Notes: generated by a model not told the origin, from the letters alone. Counted from the stretch's first letter, positions 29,443 through 39,830 are shown. The stretch is DNA of 64,000 nucleotides from Breviolum minutum Mf 1.05b.01 (GCA_000507305.1 DF241084.1:26089-90088); one strand, 5' to 3'. Numbers and translations: made by a program.

Positions 29443-29539
29443 CTAGTTGGTGGTTTCAACCTGTTTGAAAAATATTAGTCAAAATGGATCATTTTTCAAG
29501 GAGGGGTGAACATAAAAAATATTTGAAACAACCACCTAG
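29443..29539. repeat. Family A TIR element
   Basis: CTAGTTGGTGGTTTCAACC to GAAACAACCACCTAG, canonical core with one gap. Confidence 0.85.
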
Positions 29540-29947
29540 TACCAGTTTTTGATAAAACACGTGGTCAGGTAAACACCGTAGAATGCAGCAAAAAGGATTC
29601 TATGAAAACAAGCGGTGACATAGACATATATTATATCTTGTCCAGGGATGACTTGTAGTGCCCACCATGTGTTTTACCCAGGCACCTTCTTTCAGATAGG
29701 TGTTTTTTCCAATGCCGAGATTGGTGGATTCAGGGTTTGCAATCTTCATGTCCACCATATAAACCTCGCAAAAATATGCAAAAGGTAGACTGCCATCATT
29801 TTGAAGCCCCTAAAAGGGTAATGTTTTTCAAGTCCCAACACAGGGACAAACCCTGTATGCTTGTGATTTTCTTAATACCCAAACGCCAAACCGTCGCTCC
29901 AACTAAACCCCTTCGCGTCTTGCAAAAACTCGCAGCTAGCTAGCTTC

Positions 29948-30095
29948 TGGAAGGTGGGCCTAAAAACAAATTATCATCGGGGGGTTATTTCTCTATAAGT
30001 AGGGTTGTAACCCCAGTAACCCATGTATAAGGCCTTTTAAAGGGGTTATAACTCCACTTATCACTGGTAGGGGCCAATCTTGTGGTACATTTTGC
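29948..30095. repeat. Family G TIR element
   Basis: GAAGGTGGGCCTAAAAACA to GGTAGGGGCCAATCTTGTGG, with ATAAGTAGGGTTGTAACCCC. Confidence 0.7.
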
Positions 30096-30212
30096 GTGGC
30101 CCTGTAAGAGTTTCTGAAAAAAAATCTCCAACGTAAAACTCAAGCTGCCAAAAACAAACATCTACTCCCGGATTCGTCCACTTGTTGCAACTGGGAGGCA
30201 TCTTGTCTTATC

Positions 30213-30677
30213 ATGAAACAACCTCCGTCTCGCTTTATTGCTGCAAACGGGATGCAATGTGTGAAAATTATTGTTCATTTTGCTGGCGTTTCATTTAAAC
30301 AGTTTTGTTTTTCTTGGAGTGCTGCCGAAATAAACGTAACACAATCTTTGAATGAAACAAACACTGCTTACCAACTCTCACTTCTCAGTGCACTTCTCTT
30401 TCCAATGACAAAGGTCATTGCTTTTGCACCGCGACTCATCCATCACCGAACACCTTGCGACCGGCCCACGGGGAAGGGCCCCGGTTTTTTTGTTTTGGGG
30501 AGGGGACAAAAATTCCATTTCAATGGCAACAATAAAACACCGAGTTTTTTTTTTGCAAAAACAGATTGCCCCATTTTTCTGAAAAGAAAGGAACAAATCC
30601 ATTCAATCCCCATATTATTCAAGGTACATAGATATCAGATATTGAATGACCAACTTGGCTTATTTTTTCGGAAATAG
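30213..30677 (+). CDS. Candidate coding region, unknown protein
   Basis: A 154-codon open frame in an element-free stretch; VSFKQFCFSWSAAEINVTQS is typical. It has no splice context and the complementary strand is also open for part of it. A family A element follows 25 bp after the stop. Confidence 0.3.
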   Translation: MKQPPSRFIAANGMQCVKIIVHFAGVSFKQFCFSWSAAEINVTQSLNETNTAYQLSLLSALLFPMTKVIAFAPRLIHHRTPCDRPTGKGPGFFVLGRGQKFHFNGNNKTPSFFFAKTDCPIFLKRKEQIHSIPILFKVHRYQILNDQLGLFFRK

Positions 30678-30702
30678 ATGTTGAGTTGAATCGATCTAGA
30701 AT

Positions 30703-30808
30703 CTAGTTGGTGGTTTCAACCCACCTGAAACATCTGAAACATATTTTTTCAAATTGGATCATTTCTCAGGTAGGGGTGAAAAAAGAACATATTTGAAACA
30801 CCACCTAG
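30703..30808. repeat. Family A TIR element
   Basis: CTAGTTGGTGGTTTCAACCC to GAAACACCACCTAG with a tandem GAAACATCTGAAACAT near the left end. Confidence 0.85.
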
Positions 30809-30936
30809 ATAATTTTTAGTCATTCAATTCACTCTTGGGATGTGAGCCACCCCGACATCATGTGTTGCAAGGGTTGTCGGCCGCTTCGGACCCAATTGTC
30901 CTTCAGGTTTCCAAAATTTGAGCCAAACAATGTCAA

Positions 30937-31051
30937 ACTGTACAAGGTGGTCACCCCCTATACTAGTTATAAATGTGGCTAGAATCCTACTTTTTGAAGT
31001 CCCTAACTCCATTTATAACTGCTAGGGGGCGGCCCACCGGACCACCTTGGA
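30937..31051. repeat. Family G element, diverged
   Basis: TACAAGGTGGTCACCCCC to GGGGCGGCCCACCGGACCACCTTGG. Confidence 0.6.
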
Positions 31052-31202
31052 CGTACTGTACCTCTTTTTTTCGCCAGGGATCAGATGCAAAGAACCTTGT
31101 GCAGATCTTCCATCATATCCATCTGTCACCTGGACTTCACGATCTAATTTCATGATTTCACCGGGATGCTGTTGAGAAAGTCAATGGAACTTCAATTCTC
31201 AC

Positions 31203-31584
31203 ATGAAGTTGTAGATCTGCACCCCTGCCGCTGGCGAGCCATCCTTTGCCCTCCGGCATAGCTTCGTCCTCCACCTGCTCCACTGTTTTCAGCTCGAAGT
31301 GGCTCTCCTTTCTTTTACGATATTAGGTACTTTTCCATAAGAACTTCGAAGTAAGAAAACCGAAGGAGATGCCCCTCAGTTTTTATGAGCCACCACTCGC
31401 TCATGTCGAGATCTTCGACAGGTCGAGCCGAAGTCGAAGTGCTACTTTCACCAAAGCGGCTCTCTTTGATGCAAGCAATGTGGCCATCTGTCGCTCGGGT
31501 TTGCTGAAGGGTTTCACCTTTTTGAACGCAACGCGTTAGATTTAGCGTTCGATTTTCGAAACGATGCGCCGTGAAAAAACTCAC
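31203..31584 (-). CDS. Two exons of an unknown protein with a possible 19-nt intron
   Basis: Exons 31331 to about 31584 and 31203-31311. The upstream frame reads TLNLTRCVQKGETLQQTRAT, SSTSTSARPVEDLDMSEWWL and HLLRFSYFEVLMEK. The downstream one reads KESHFELKTVEQVEDEAMPE and GKGWLASGRGADLQLH, ending at donor CAT|GTGAGA. The two frames meet exactly (phase 2) if GTACCTAATATCGTAAAAG, 19 nt, is removed. That is far below normal spliceosomal size, so either this is a micro-intron, or the gene carries a frameshifting insertion, or a longer alternative splice exists. Family unknown; the second exon is acidic. Confidence 0.5.
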
Positions 31585-31628
31585 TCAAAGCCGAGCAACC
31601 AAAAAAGATGTTCAGTGAATCTTTGAGC

Positions 31629-31670
31629 TACTGTTGATGGGAGAAATCATGCACCACCTGGGAGAAATCA
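31629..31670. repeat. Family B fragment
   Basis: CTACTGTTGATGGGAGAAATC, then CACCTGGGAGAAATC; only the left arm is present. Confidence 0.45.
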
Positions 31671-31951
31671 GTTATGTATAGGGTGAAATCACCCCTACTC
31701 GCTGTAAAAAAGTAGGGTGAAACAACCCCAGTGCTTCACTGAATTTATTCCCTAAGAATCCGTTTGTATGTCCTGAGGAAGAGATTACACCTACATTCCT
31801 ATTCTAAGGATGGGATAAACCCAATAGGTAGGGTTCTTTGACCCCAGACAAACCCAGTTACGCCCACCTTCTATGGTCGATAATTCCTCCCATGGATTTT
31901 CCGTATGGTCAGGATGGTCATAAACACAACTACGTAGGGGTTACTCATTAT

Positions 31952-32054
31952 CTAGTTGGTGGTGTTTCACCAACCCATCTGAAAAATATTCGTCAAACTG
32001 GATCATTTCCCCAAATAGGGGTGAACATCAAAAATGTTTGAAACCACCACCTAG
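31952..32054. repeat. Family A TIR element
   Basis: CTAGTTGGTGGTGTTTCACC to GAAACCACCACCTAG. On the minus strand it starts exactly where the second exon of the duplicated gene segment at 32060-32197 would begin. Confidence 0.85.
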
Positions 32055-32059
32055 ATTAT

Positions 32060-32197
32060 ATACAGTAGTTGAAAAATAGATGGCTAACCGTCCCTACATA
32101 TTGGTTGGTTGTTTATAGGGACCCTGAACAAAAACCTACCTTTGAAAGGTATCGGCAAGCCATCCATTTTGACCTTAAGGTATAAGGTTTGGATTGG
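32060..32197 (-). pseudogene. Duplicated exon and intron of the gene at 3015-3787
   Basis: The exon part 32140-32197 reads TLYLKVKMDGLPIPFK and ends CAAAG|GTAGG, matching PEVKIDGLPIPK and the same donor at 3160-3194. The following intron also matches: AGGGTCC, ACCAATATGT and CTATTTTTCAACTACTGTA line up with 3210-3262. The similarity stops where exon 2 should start, and a family A element is there instead. Only the last 40 nt or so of the exon is related, so this is a segment, not a full paralogue. Confidence 0.55.
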
Positions 32198-32435
32198 CTA
32201 TAGAAAGTAGGATGACCATCCCCAATAGAAGGAATTGATCGACCCTGGCATATGCAAGTCACATGTTATTTTGACACCAACTGAGTTGTGTGTGTTTTTG
32301 GGTTGTATGGGGTGGAGAAACACTGGTTAAGTCCATCCATGTGGGATGACAAGTAGGCTTTGAGAACAGTACTGGCCTATGGGCTGTGTAAGCATTTCAA
32401 CAAAGAAAGACGATGAGCTCAATTGAAGTTAAAGA

Positions 32436-32648
32436 TCGTGGATTTGGTCAAGATGCTTGGAACAAAGAAAACATAATCTCCCAAAATGGTGGTTTGATGG
32501 TGGTTTCAACCCATTTGCAAAATATTAGTCACCCCAAATAGGGGTGAAAATAAAAAATATTTGAAACCACCATCTAGTGGTGGTTTGAAAACTGATGCAT
32601 CCCATGATGCAATCCGTTAAACAATCACCTGAAAAACCAAATCCAAGA
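32436..32648. repeat. Family I element with a family A element nested inside
   Basis: GTGGATTTGGTCAAGATGCTTGG to CCAAATCCAAGAAG is family I. At 32496-32577 a short family A copy (GGTGGTTTCAACCC to GAAACCACCATCTAG) splits it, and GGTGGTTTGA from family I appears on both sides (32489-32498 and 32579-32588), a 9-10 bp duplication. Confidence 0.8.
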
Positions 32649-32811
32649 AGATGAATCCACAAGAACTCAGTAAATCTATCCCGGCCCCAAAACCTGCGGA
32701 AGGTTGAGTGAGCACTTTTTGTGAAGAAAAAATGCTTAAAACCCACTCAAAAATGTCTGGCTAAGGTCCCAAGGAAACAAATATCAGAGCTTTCTTCTGA
32801 GAACCTGGAAC

Positions 32812-32926
32812 CCTAGACAAACAACTTTCAAATGGATGCAAATGGTAAAACCACCCATTTTTAATTTGTCATGATTTGGAATCATCCTATCAAAACATCA
32901 TTTCTGTCTGTTTCAGGTTCCAGGTA
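32812..32926. repeat. Family Q element, copy 1
   Basis: CCTGGAACCCTAGACAAACA to CAGGTTCCAGG, with TCATGATTTGGAATCAT palindrome. Copy 2 is 41521-41625. Confidence 0.65.
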
Positions 32927-33065
32927 TATATCATGTACAAACCCAGATGCTCCATGGAAATGGAATATTGACCCACGTTTTCCCGATGTTCACGTGGCCA
33001 TTTTTGACTCTAGGTAAAGTTTTCCACACATGGAGGTTTCAGAAACCGCACCAAGCCATTCAAAC

Positions 33066-33228
33066 ACTTGGAGGATCATTCCATTCAGTAAGTAGTCTGG
33101 ATCACCCCCATTTATTACCGCCATGAAGTCCGGCCATGGGTCCCTGGGTCCCCGATCCTTAGGTGACACTATCACCATGGTTATCAACCATTTACAACTT
33201 ACAAGTCCTGGGATGATCCTCCAAGTAG
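33066..33228. repeat. Family C TIR element
   Basis: ACTTGGAGGATCATTCC, CAGTAAGTAGT, ACTTACAAGTCCTGGGATG, ATCCTCCAAGTAG. A stray GATGATCCTCCAAAC follows at 33280-33295. Confidence 0.8.
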
Positions 33229-33239
33229 AAGGTGTTGGG

Positions 33240-33480
33240 GCCGAAAAGAAGCCCAAATCCCAATGTTCAAGTCAAGTAGGTGATGATCCTCCAAACACCA
33301 AAAAAAACCTTCAAAGTGCGGCGCCTCATCAGGCAGGCCTTTCAACACAACACAAAAACAAAAAGGGGCGCCCCAGATCCGCCGATTCCGTTTTTTTTTG
33401 GCCTCAAAAACCATGTCTCACTTAGCCAATGGACCTTGAAATAAAAGTTTGAACGGCTTGTTTTCCGTACTGAATATGTA
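33240..33480. other. Open on both strands, no call
   Basis: GC-richer stretch with open frames on plus (SAAPHQAGLSTQHKNKKG) and minus. I could not choose. Confidence 0.3.
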
Positions 33481-33566
33481 ATCCCAAAAAGTTTAGAGTT
33501 TAGCCATTGGCCAAGTAAGATGTTATTATCACAACTCCCCCAGAAATATCATAAATTGTCCGAAAA

Positions 33567-33675
33567 TGATTGGGTTTTACCCTACAGGCTTCTAACCTAA
33601 CCCTACTTGTAGGGGTTACCCATAAAGGGGTTCTTTCATCCCATTTCTAACTGGTTTTTTCGGCTCATCTTGTTT
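33567..33675. repeat. Family G fragment
   Basis: AACCCTACTTGTAGGGGTTACCC to CTAACTGGTTTTTTCGGCTCATCTTG. Confidence 0.5.
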
Positions 33676-34230
33676 GGTCCACGGACAGCATCAGGAGACG
33701 CTATGAAATCTTTCATTGATGAAGTTGGAGATGTCCATCAAAGATTCCATCTACCCTAAGAATCCCATGTCGAGGGGCTGTTGTTGAGACCCCAGGAGTG
33801 GAGGAAGCTCCTGTTTTCTTCAATAGAGGTCAGGATACTTAGGGTATGTTAGTTCATGAGGTGATTTGGGTATTTTGATGATCTGTCAGATTCGTTTCTT
33901 TTCTCCTGAATTTCTAAACATGGTTTCATCTTGAACATCTGGCGGGTTCATTTTGATTTCTAAACTCAGTACATTTGAGCGAGGATTCACTAATCCCAAA
34001 CCATATCATTTGTGAGCTCAGTTTGCCATAAAGAAAGCGCATAGAACTGGTTGCCTCAAGAAAAAAATATGCCCCTAGAACATCCTAGATGGTGTTTGAG
34101 CCACCGCACCCATCTGAAACATATGCGGGCGCAAGTCAAAATTGTGATCAAAGTATTTAAGCCCAAGGTTTCGGGTGTGAACATGACGATATTGGACGTT
34201 TCACTTGATCACCTAGCTGTTTCACCACCT
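33676..34230. other. No gene seen
   Basis: TCAGGATACTTAGGGTATG (33830-33848) is a word shared with family N. Nothing else stands out. Confidence 0.4.
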
Positions 34231-34233
34231 AAA

Positions 34234-34316
34234 CTAGTTGGTGGTTTCAACCCGTTTCAAAAATATTGGTCAAATTGGATCATTTCCCCAAGCAGGGGTG
34301 GAAGTGTCACCACCTA
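34234..34316. repeat. Family A TIR element, shortened
   Basis: CTAGTTGGTGGTTTCAACCC to GTGTCACCACCTA; about 20 bp of the right core is missing. Confidence 0.75.
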
Positions 34317-34433
34317 TATAGTTCCTAAATCTGTGTAAATTTGGGAATGGTATCACCACTTCAGCGCCAAGATTAGGATCGTGAAATCAGATTTTTTCTT
34401 GGTGTTTTTCGAGGCAGCCATAAAAACAAGTCA

Positions 34434-35631
34434 TACTTGAATGTCCCAGGAAGTTAGTAAAAGGCTAGTAAGTGGGTTATGGTTATAACTATAACCCCAT
34501 CCCCGTCTGGTACTCCAAGGGGGGGTCGGGTACCCAGAATATTCCACATGTACCCAAGGTTGTGTTGAATAAAATCAAGGGTACCCATCCTTGTCTGATA
34601 CCCTGCAAACATGGAGCTTCAGTACTGCAGCAATTCAATAAACCAACAAAAGACTACAACCATCGCAGCCTCTGGAAGGTCCTTACGGGCTTGGTACCCT
34701 GATTTTATTTTCATTGTATGATTTGTGTGTTGGAAGCTTCCTCTGGTGGGGGTGCGTGGTTATCATCAGGCTTTCACTGTACATCATAATGATCGAAGAT
34801 TCCTCATTCATTCATAAGCATCACCCCTTTCATGCCTACAGCTTCTTTCTTCAGTTGTTGATGAGACTTTGGTAGTTGTGAGCTTGTTGTTGAATACAAT
34901 TCTGTGGCGCCAACCTTTTCCTCTAGAGGTTTGTGTGGGGCCTGGGGGGGTACCTTGAGTTTATTTTGTGTTATCATTCCCTTTTTTGTTTGATATGGTC
35001 AGCTTTACTCTCAGAAGCTGTTTTGTTTCCATTTTTGCCAGGTTTCACAATGATAAATTCAAGGTGCCCAAGCATAATCACCAACTATCATGGGTAAGAA
35101 AGCTACTCTGAAACCAGTGATACCAGTGAGGCTCACAGATTCAGATCATTGTTTTTGTCATGGTTCTGATGGTTGTGGAGGGATGTGTAATATAGCACCA
35201 TGCCTAAATAGCTTCAAGGGGAGTAAGTCAAAGGTATGAAATGCATGTTTCATATCCTGCCAAGCAGTGAAAAATCCAAAGATGGATTGCGCATGATTGG
35301 GGGGTGGAAGGCAGCATGGTGAGTTGTTCATGATGAATTTGTTCTTAGTGGTGAAACACTTGTTGTTTCTTCTCATTTGTTTTATAAATCAACTCTGAAA
35401 GGTCTCCAAAAATAAAATCAAACAGGACCTGGAATGAAATCAAGGTACCCATGGGGTGATGCCAAAATATTCCATAATAAAATGCTATGGACATGCTATG
35501 GTTCAGGTCCCCGAGGACCCTGATTCAATTCTAGGCCACCCATCGGGGATTAACCCCGATATATCCCATTTAGAAGTATGGTTGTAACCCATTTGCTAAT
35601 CACTTACTAAATTCCTGGGACATCCTAGTAG
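34434..35631. mobile_element. Family F element split by a roughly 1 kb TIR insertion
   Basis: The left F half (TACTTGAATGTCCCAGGAAG to about 34500) and the right half (about 35545-35631, ending TCCTGGGACATCCTAGTA) sit 1 kb apart. The insert has inverted words GGTACCCTGATTTTATTTTC (34697) and AAAATAAAATCAAACAGGACC (35411), and outer GGGTACCC/GGTACCC blocks. It encodes no recognisable transposase, so it is a non-autonomous or decayed element. GAATATTCCACAT and AATATTCCATAA lie near its two ends. Confidence 0.6.
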
Positions 35632-35639
35632 GCACCTTG

Positions 35640-36280
35640 CTAATAAACCAGCCAGCTGGTAACACCTACTACTGTTCCTCATGAACCAACAAGAATGAAA
35701 AATTCTCCATTTCAACTGCCTTCGCACTTAATTTCTGAATAATCTTGTACAAGAGCTCCGTCCCCCACTATGGAAAAAAAGGACCCCAGCAAACCAGCCC
35801 CCTCAAGAAGGTATCTTACCATGAACCAAACGTTTGAACCTTTAATTTGTTCATACCAAACAACATGTGTCAACCCCAAAAAATATATTCAAAGGTTAGC
35901 CATTTTCTGACAGTAACAATCCATGGATTCCCATCCAGTTGAGGATGGCCCCATCCAAATCACCAACCAATTGCTAGGCCTCGCTGTCAGTGCTCCATTT
36001 GCATTGTCTCAACTTCGCACAGGACGCTTTGGTCTGTGCATGGCTGCAAGATAAGCAATAAGCCTCAGCCAGAAGTGGCAAACTTCCACAAGAAGGTTTA
36101 GGTTGCGATCCATGGTTGAAAAAAGTGTATATATTTATATTATATATATATATATACTGACTCTTATTATACCATATTCAAATATTCTAAGCCTCAAGGA
36201 AGTGGACAAACCTATGTCAACAGAAATGGTCGAGTATTTGGTTGAACTATTTAAGGTCGAAATTCAATCTTGGTAAGCGA
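35640..36280. other. No gene seen; AT microsatellite
   Basis: A (TA)n run lies at 36137-36156. I see no exon. Confidence 0.4.
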
Positions 36281-36286
36281 CTACTG

Positions 36287-36430
36287 CTACAAGATGGGCC
36301 CCAAAAACAACCAATTATAAATGGGGTTCAGTTACGACCCCTACAAGTAGGCTTTTTTGATCTCACTTAACCATTTGTTTTCGGCTATTTACAGGGGGCC
36401 CCATGTGATCAAGGGCCCATCTTGCAGGGA
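36287..36430. repeat. Family G TIR element, long copy
   Basis: CTACAAGATGGGCCCCAAAA to AAGGGCCCATCTTGCAGGG; both arms carry AACCAxTTATAA-type words. Confidence 0.8.
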
Positions 36431-36899
36431 TATCAACAAAAAAATCGAACTCACGGGATGTCTTGGCAGTAAAGTTCGGATCACTAAGTTGGTTGGTGCG
36501 AACCACCCCCAACCTATATGGCAATTCTGTGAGTTTGTGGCCTTTTTGGGATTTGGTGAGTTCACCATCAACCCTTAAGGAAAGGCTGTTGGTGACCTCC
36601 AACCATCGGGGAAAGGTCATCCAACTTGCTCATGAAACAGCTTATTACCATTCGCACAGCCCAGTGAGGTTTTTGTTAAATCCAATTTGCAGAGTTTTTG
36701 AAAAAGGGGACACAAGGGGTCTTCATCTAAGCTTCATTCCGAGGGGGAAAAAAGAGTATTTGTGAGTGAGTGAGTTCATCTGGAGTCAACCAAAACATAA
36801 GACTTTGCCATTTGTCATAATTTGTGGAAATAAATTCCAAATAAATTTGATCACATTTCACCAAACCCACAAAAATTCTTGAAACTTACCTCCCCATGC

Positions 36900-37017
36900 A
36901 TAGGAACCCCCGGGTTTTTTCGGAGCTCCTCGTCAACCATTTGGCTTTGCCAAGGGACCGTGGCACTTGAAAGTCGTTCGCCACGAAACTCCTGACAGGA
37001 GCTTGGAGCGCCCAGCC
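36900..37017 (-). CDS. Exon of an unknown protein
   Basis: Bounded by TGGCCCCCAG|GG and ATGGGGAG|GTAAGT, both strong. One frame reads APSSCQEFRGERLSSATVP and QSQMVDEELRKNPGVPMHGE; a second frame (ALQAPVRSFVANDFQVPRSL) is also open, so the frame is not settled. The acceptor is supplied by a family G arm. GC-richer than its flanks. Confidence 0.45.
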
Positions 37018-37065
37018 CTGGGGGCCAGGACCCCACCAAAAACCAGTTATAAATGGGGTGATCTT

Positions 37066-37299
37066 TACTTGGAGGATCATCCCACTTAGTACCCTCCAGG
37101 CAAATAACATATCCTACCTTGGGAAAAGGAAAATCATCTTCAAAAGTGACATTTTTGAAGGATACGTTAGTTCCCAGGAGGGTAAGTGGTTGGTTAAGGG
37201 GGTTACAAACCAGATACAACCAGACTAAAGCCGATCCTTAGGGGACTTACGATCACCATGGTTATCAACCACTTACCAACTGGGATGATCCTCCAAGTA
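37066..37299. repeat. Family C element with a family E element nested inside
   Basis: TACTTGGAGGATCATCCCA, then an E copy 37089-37185 (GTACCCTCCAGGCAAATAAC to CGTTAGTTCCCAGGAGGGTA), then the C remainder ending GGGATGATCCTCCAAGTA. Confidence 0.85.
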
Positions 37300-37416
37300 C
37301 TGTTGATGGTTCAGAATTCCAGAAAAACCACCTGGGATGTATCCCAAACCATGTGAAGAATGGTAGATTTATACAATATCTACTTGTGATCGCCGGATTT
37401 CAGCCTTCAACAATAT
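37299..37416. repeat. Family B TIR element
   Basis: TACTGTTGATGGTTCAGAATTCC to GGATTTCAGCCTTCAACAATA; it abuts the family C copy, sharing the TA. Confidence 0.7.
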
Positions 37417-37527
37417 TTAACCCCTATAAGTACGGTTTTTTGACCTGAGTTACCCATTTATTTTCGGCCATTTACATGGGTTGTTTCTCTCCACTTATAA
37501 CTGGATCCAGGGCCCAGCCTGTATGAG
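37417..37527. repeat. Family G element, right part
   Basis: AACCCCTATAAGTACGG to CTGGATCCAGGGCCCAGCCTGTA. Confidence 0.5.
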
Positions 37528-37663
37528 CGGCCTTTTTTCTTCGCATATCTTGGGGTCAGTATGTATGACACCAACCCAGGTTCCTAAGTCAACAAAAACA
37601 GTTGAGATATATGATCACCTGTTTCTTGAATTGCTTGTTATCCCCTTAGCGAAACAAGGGTCA

Positions 37664-37756
37664 TTATATGACACCAACCAACCCAAACAATGCACTATTA
37701 GTCAAGGGAAAATCCTCAATGTTACCATACATCCGCTGCTTGTTTCTAAACTTCGC
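37664..37756 (-). CDS. Gene segment related to the gene at 40051-40828
   Basis: Acceptor TTTGGTAG|GCG, then 30 codons: AKFRNKQRMYGNIEDFPLTN, SALFGLVGVI, stop. EDFPLTNSALFGL matches EGFPLNNALFGLG in the gene at 40051-40828. A broken third copy is at 8074-8128. The plus strand is open over a longer span here (to 37789), but the similarity favours minus. It may be a truncated paralogue. Confidence 0.4.
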   Translation of the reverse strand, partial: AKFRNKQRMYGNIEDFPLTNSALFGLVGVI

Positions 37757-37944
37757 CTACCAAATGGGGTAAAAACTCCCCATAGGTGATCCTAACCATT
37801 GATCATGAAACTTGTCTATTTTTTTGTAACACATCTGTTTCCAGAAACTCACCATATCAACCATGATCAGGTGTTTAGAGAAACAACGATATTCCAAACA
37901 AATGGTGATACAATGTTGTTTCACGATGAAAGAAACCCTAGAGA

Positions 37945-38035
37945 TTCGTGAGAAGGTGTTTTGGGATGTTTGGGGGTAACATTTTTTGGGTCAACATATC
38001 TGCTGAGTAGGTATTTGGATGTTTAGGGAATGATG
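37945..38035. repeat. Family L element, diverged
   Basis: GAGAAGGTGTTTTGGGATG to GAGTAGGTATTTGGATGTTTAGGG. Confidence 0.4.
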
Positions 38036-38044
38036 GCAAAGTAG

Positions 38045-38163
38045 AAGATTTTCTTCGATTAACAAAAGATGCTTGGAAAAAGCACAAATATCACCCAAAT
38101 GGTGGTGAATGATGGTCATCTACCACGGTACAAAGTTTAAAAAAAACACCTCAAACAAACCCA
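38045..38163. repeat. Family I element
   Basis: ATGCTTGGAAAAAGCAC, CACCCAAATGGTGGTGAATG, and an end of CAAACAAACCCAAG. Confidence 0.65.
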
Positions 38164-38206
38164 AGATTTACCATAGCAGAACATCTGGAGGGCTGTCTTA
38201 AAAAAT

Positions 38207-38308
38207 AACTGGTTGGTGGTTTCAACCTCTTTGAAAAATATTAGTCAAAATGGGAATCTTCCCCAGGTAGGGGTGGAAATTAAAAATGTTTGAAACCACC
38301 AACCAGTT
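38207..38308. repeat. Family A TIR element
   Basis: AACTGGTTGGTGGTTTCAACC to GAAACCACCAACCAGTT, a long perfect TIR. Coding potential follows on both strands to about 38580 (minus: LFPPTNLFGRINHRRPRICQ before a GTGAGT donor), strand unresolved. Confidence 0.85.
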
Positions 38309-38814
38309 AAGGTTCACTTGTGTCCCCTGGTTTCCTTCATCCACAAAAAAGAGTACCACAGGTAACTCACCTCATCCCTGGGAGCAACTTCACAAACTTG
38401 TTCTTTCTCACACTCCTTTCGCACAAAATCGCTTGGCAAATCCGTGGGCGCCGATGATTGATGCGTCCAAAAAGGTTTGTGGGTGGAAACAACATTGAGG
38501 TGGGATCACTTGGAAACAGAAGGTATGTACCATGTAATAAAGTTTGTAAACTTTGATTCTTTCCCTGGTCGGTGCTCAACCCACCCCTAGTTGCTCATTT
38601 GCTTTAGTACGGAAAAAATGAAAAAAGTCACCCATTGCTTATTTGCCCGTTCCTATACTAAACATGTGTCATTCCCCAACAGTTTACTCAAGCTAAGAAT
38701 AATATGTCCTAAGCATCCGGGATTACACCGATCGAATCCTATGACATGGGGATAGGATGTTTCGACCATCAGTCCTACGAGAAATCGGGAGGGGTCTGGA
38801 TTCTCAGGGTCAGG

Positions 38815-39045
38815 CAAGTACGCCCCGGATCCACTTGCAAATGGGGTGATTTTAAACCCTATAAGCCTATAAGTAAGGTTTGTTGACCACAAAAGGATAT
38901 TGATAGGGGTTGCAACTCCACATACTCAAGATGATTTGCAATTCACTACATGATAGCATTAAACTCCACGTAACTGGTATCGACATTGATAGGGGCGCCA
39001 TAACTGAACTTAACTGGTATAATAGGTAGGGGCCCACCTTGAAAA
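38815..39045. repeat. Family G elements, two overlapping copies
   Basis: CGCCCCGGATCCACTTGC, AACCCTATAAGCCTATAAG, GATAGGGGTTGCAACTCC, then a second TATCGACATTGATAGGGGC and GGTAGGGGCCCACCTTG. Confidence 0.5.
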
Positions 39046-39315
39046 TTCCTTTTTAAGACCCATCTCACTGCTATGTGATCGATGTATCAAATTTCCACTG
39101 AAAACTATGGTCCCCCTACATCACAAACTGCTAGAACCACCATCTTCTTTTCAAGAATTTCTCGCAAAACAAATCTGGGGATGAACCAAAACCCAACCAC
39201 TCAATGTGGCTGATCAATAAATTTACCTCTAGCCCCCCGAAAAAACCACCCACCCAGTGCTGAGAGTAAATAGACCATACAAAAAACACACATATCCTTT
39301 TGGCACCATGAGCTC

Positions 39316-39446
39316 AATATCTGGGCAAATTACATGCAAATTCCTAAACCGTTAGCCTAACGGGGATTCTGTAAGGATTCCCTTCCTGTTCACCACCATT
39401 TGGGGTCACCAACCGGTGGTTTGGTAGCTATAATTTGCCCAAATAT
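39316..39446. repeat. Family M TIR element
   Basis: ATATCTGGGCAAATTACAT and TATAATTTGCCCAAATAT ends; GGATTCCCTTCCTG in the middle as in the other two copies. Confidence 0.8.
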
Positions 39447-39467
39447 GATTTTAATGAACGAGGAAAT

Positions 39468-39520
39468 CTAGTTGGTGGTTTCAACCCATCTGAAAAATAT
39501 TGGTCAAATTGGCCATTCCC
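39468..39520. repeat. Family A left half
   Basis: CTAGTTGGTGGTTTCAACCC and GGTCAAATTGG, then truncated. Confidence 0.6.
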
Positions 39521-39830
39521 AGGTCCAAACGTTTCGAAAGAAAACGCATGGTCTTTTCCTATCCCATGACTGATCCATGGGACTGGTATATTTATTTACC
39601 TGGTTATACATGTAAACCATACAAATCAACTAAATGTAGGTACACCTCCGAAATCTAAGATTTAGATATATACCAAAAAATGATGGTTTGGAGTATGCAT
39701 CTCCTTTCAAACATTGATATTTTGAAGGTATCTACCTTCAATTTCAGGGGATATTAAATATACCAACCACATTGATCCCATTACCAATCGGCTCAAACAA
39801 GTGGCAGGAAATTTGTTGGGAAAACATCTA

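Noticed and set aside
34051-34338. 95-codon plus frame around 34.2 kb
   Set aside because: More than a third is a family A element; no splice context.
34692-35430. Transposase in the 1 kb insertion
   Set aside because: No frame longer than about 75 codons and no DDE-like spacing seen.
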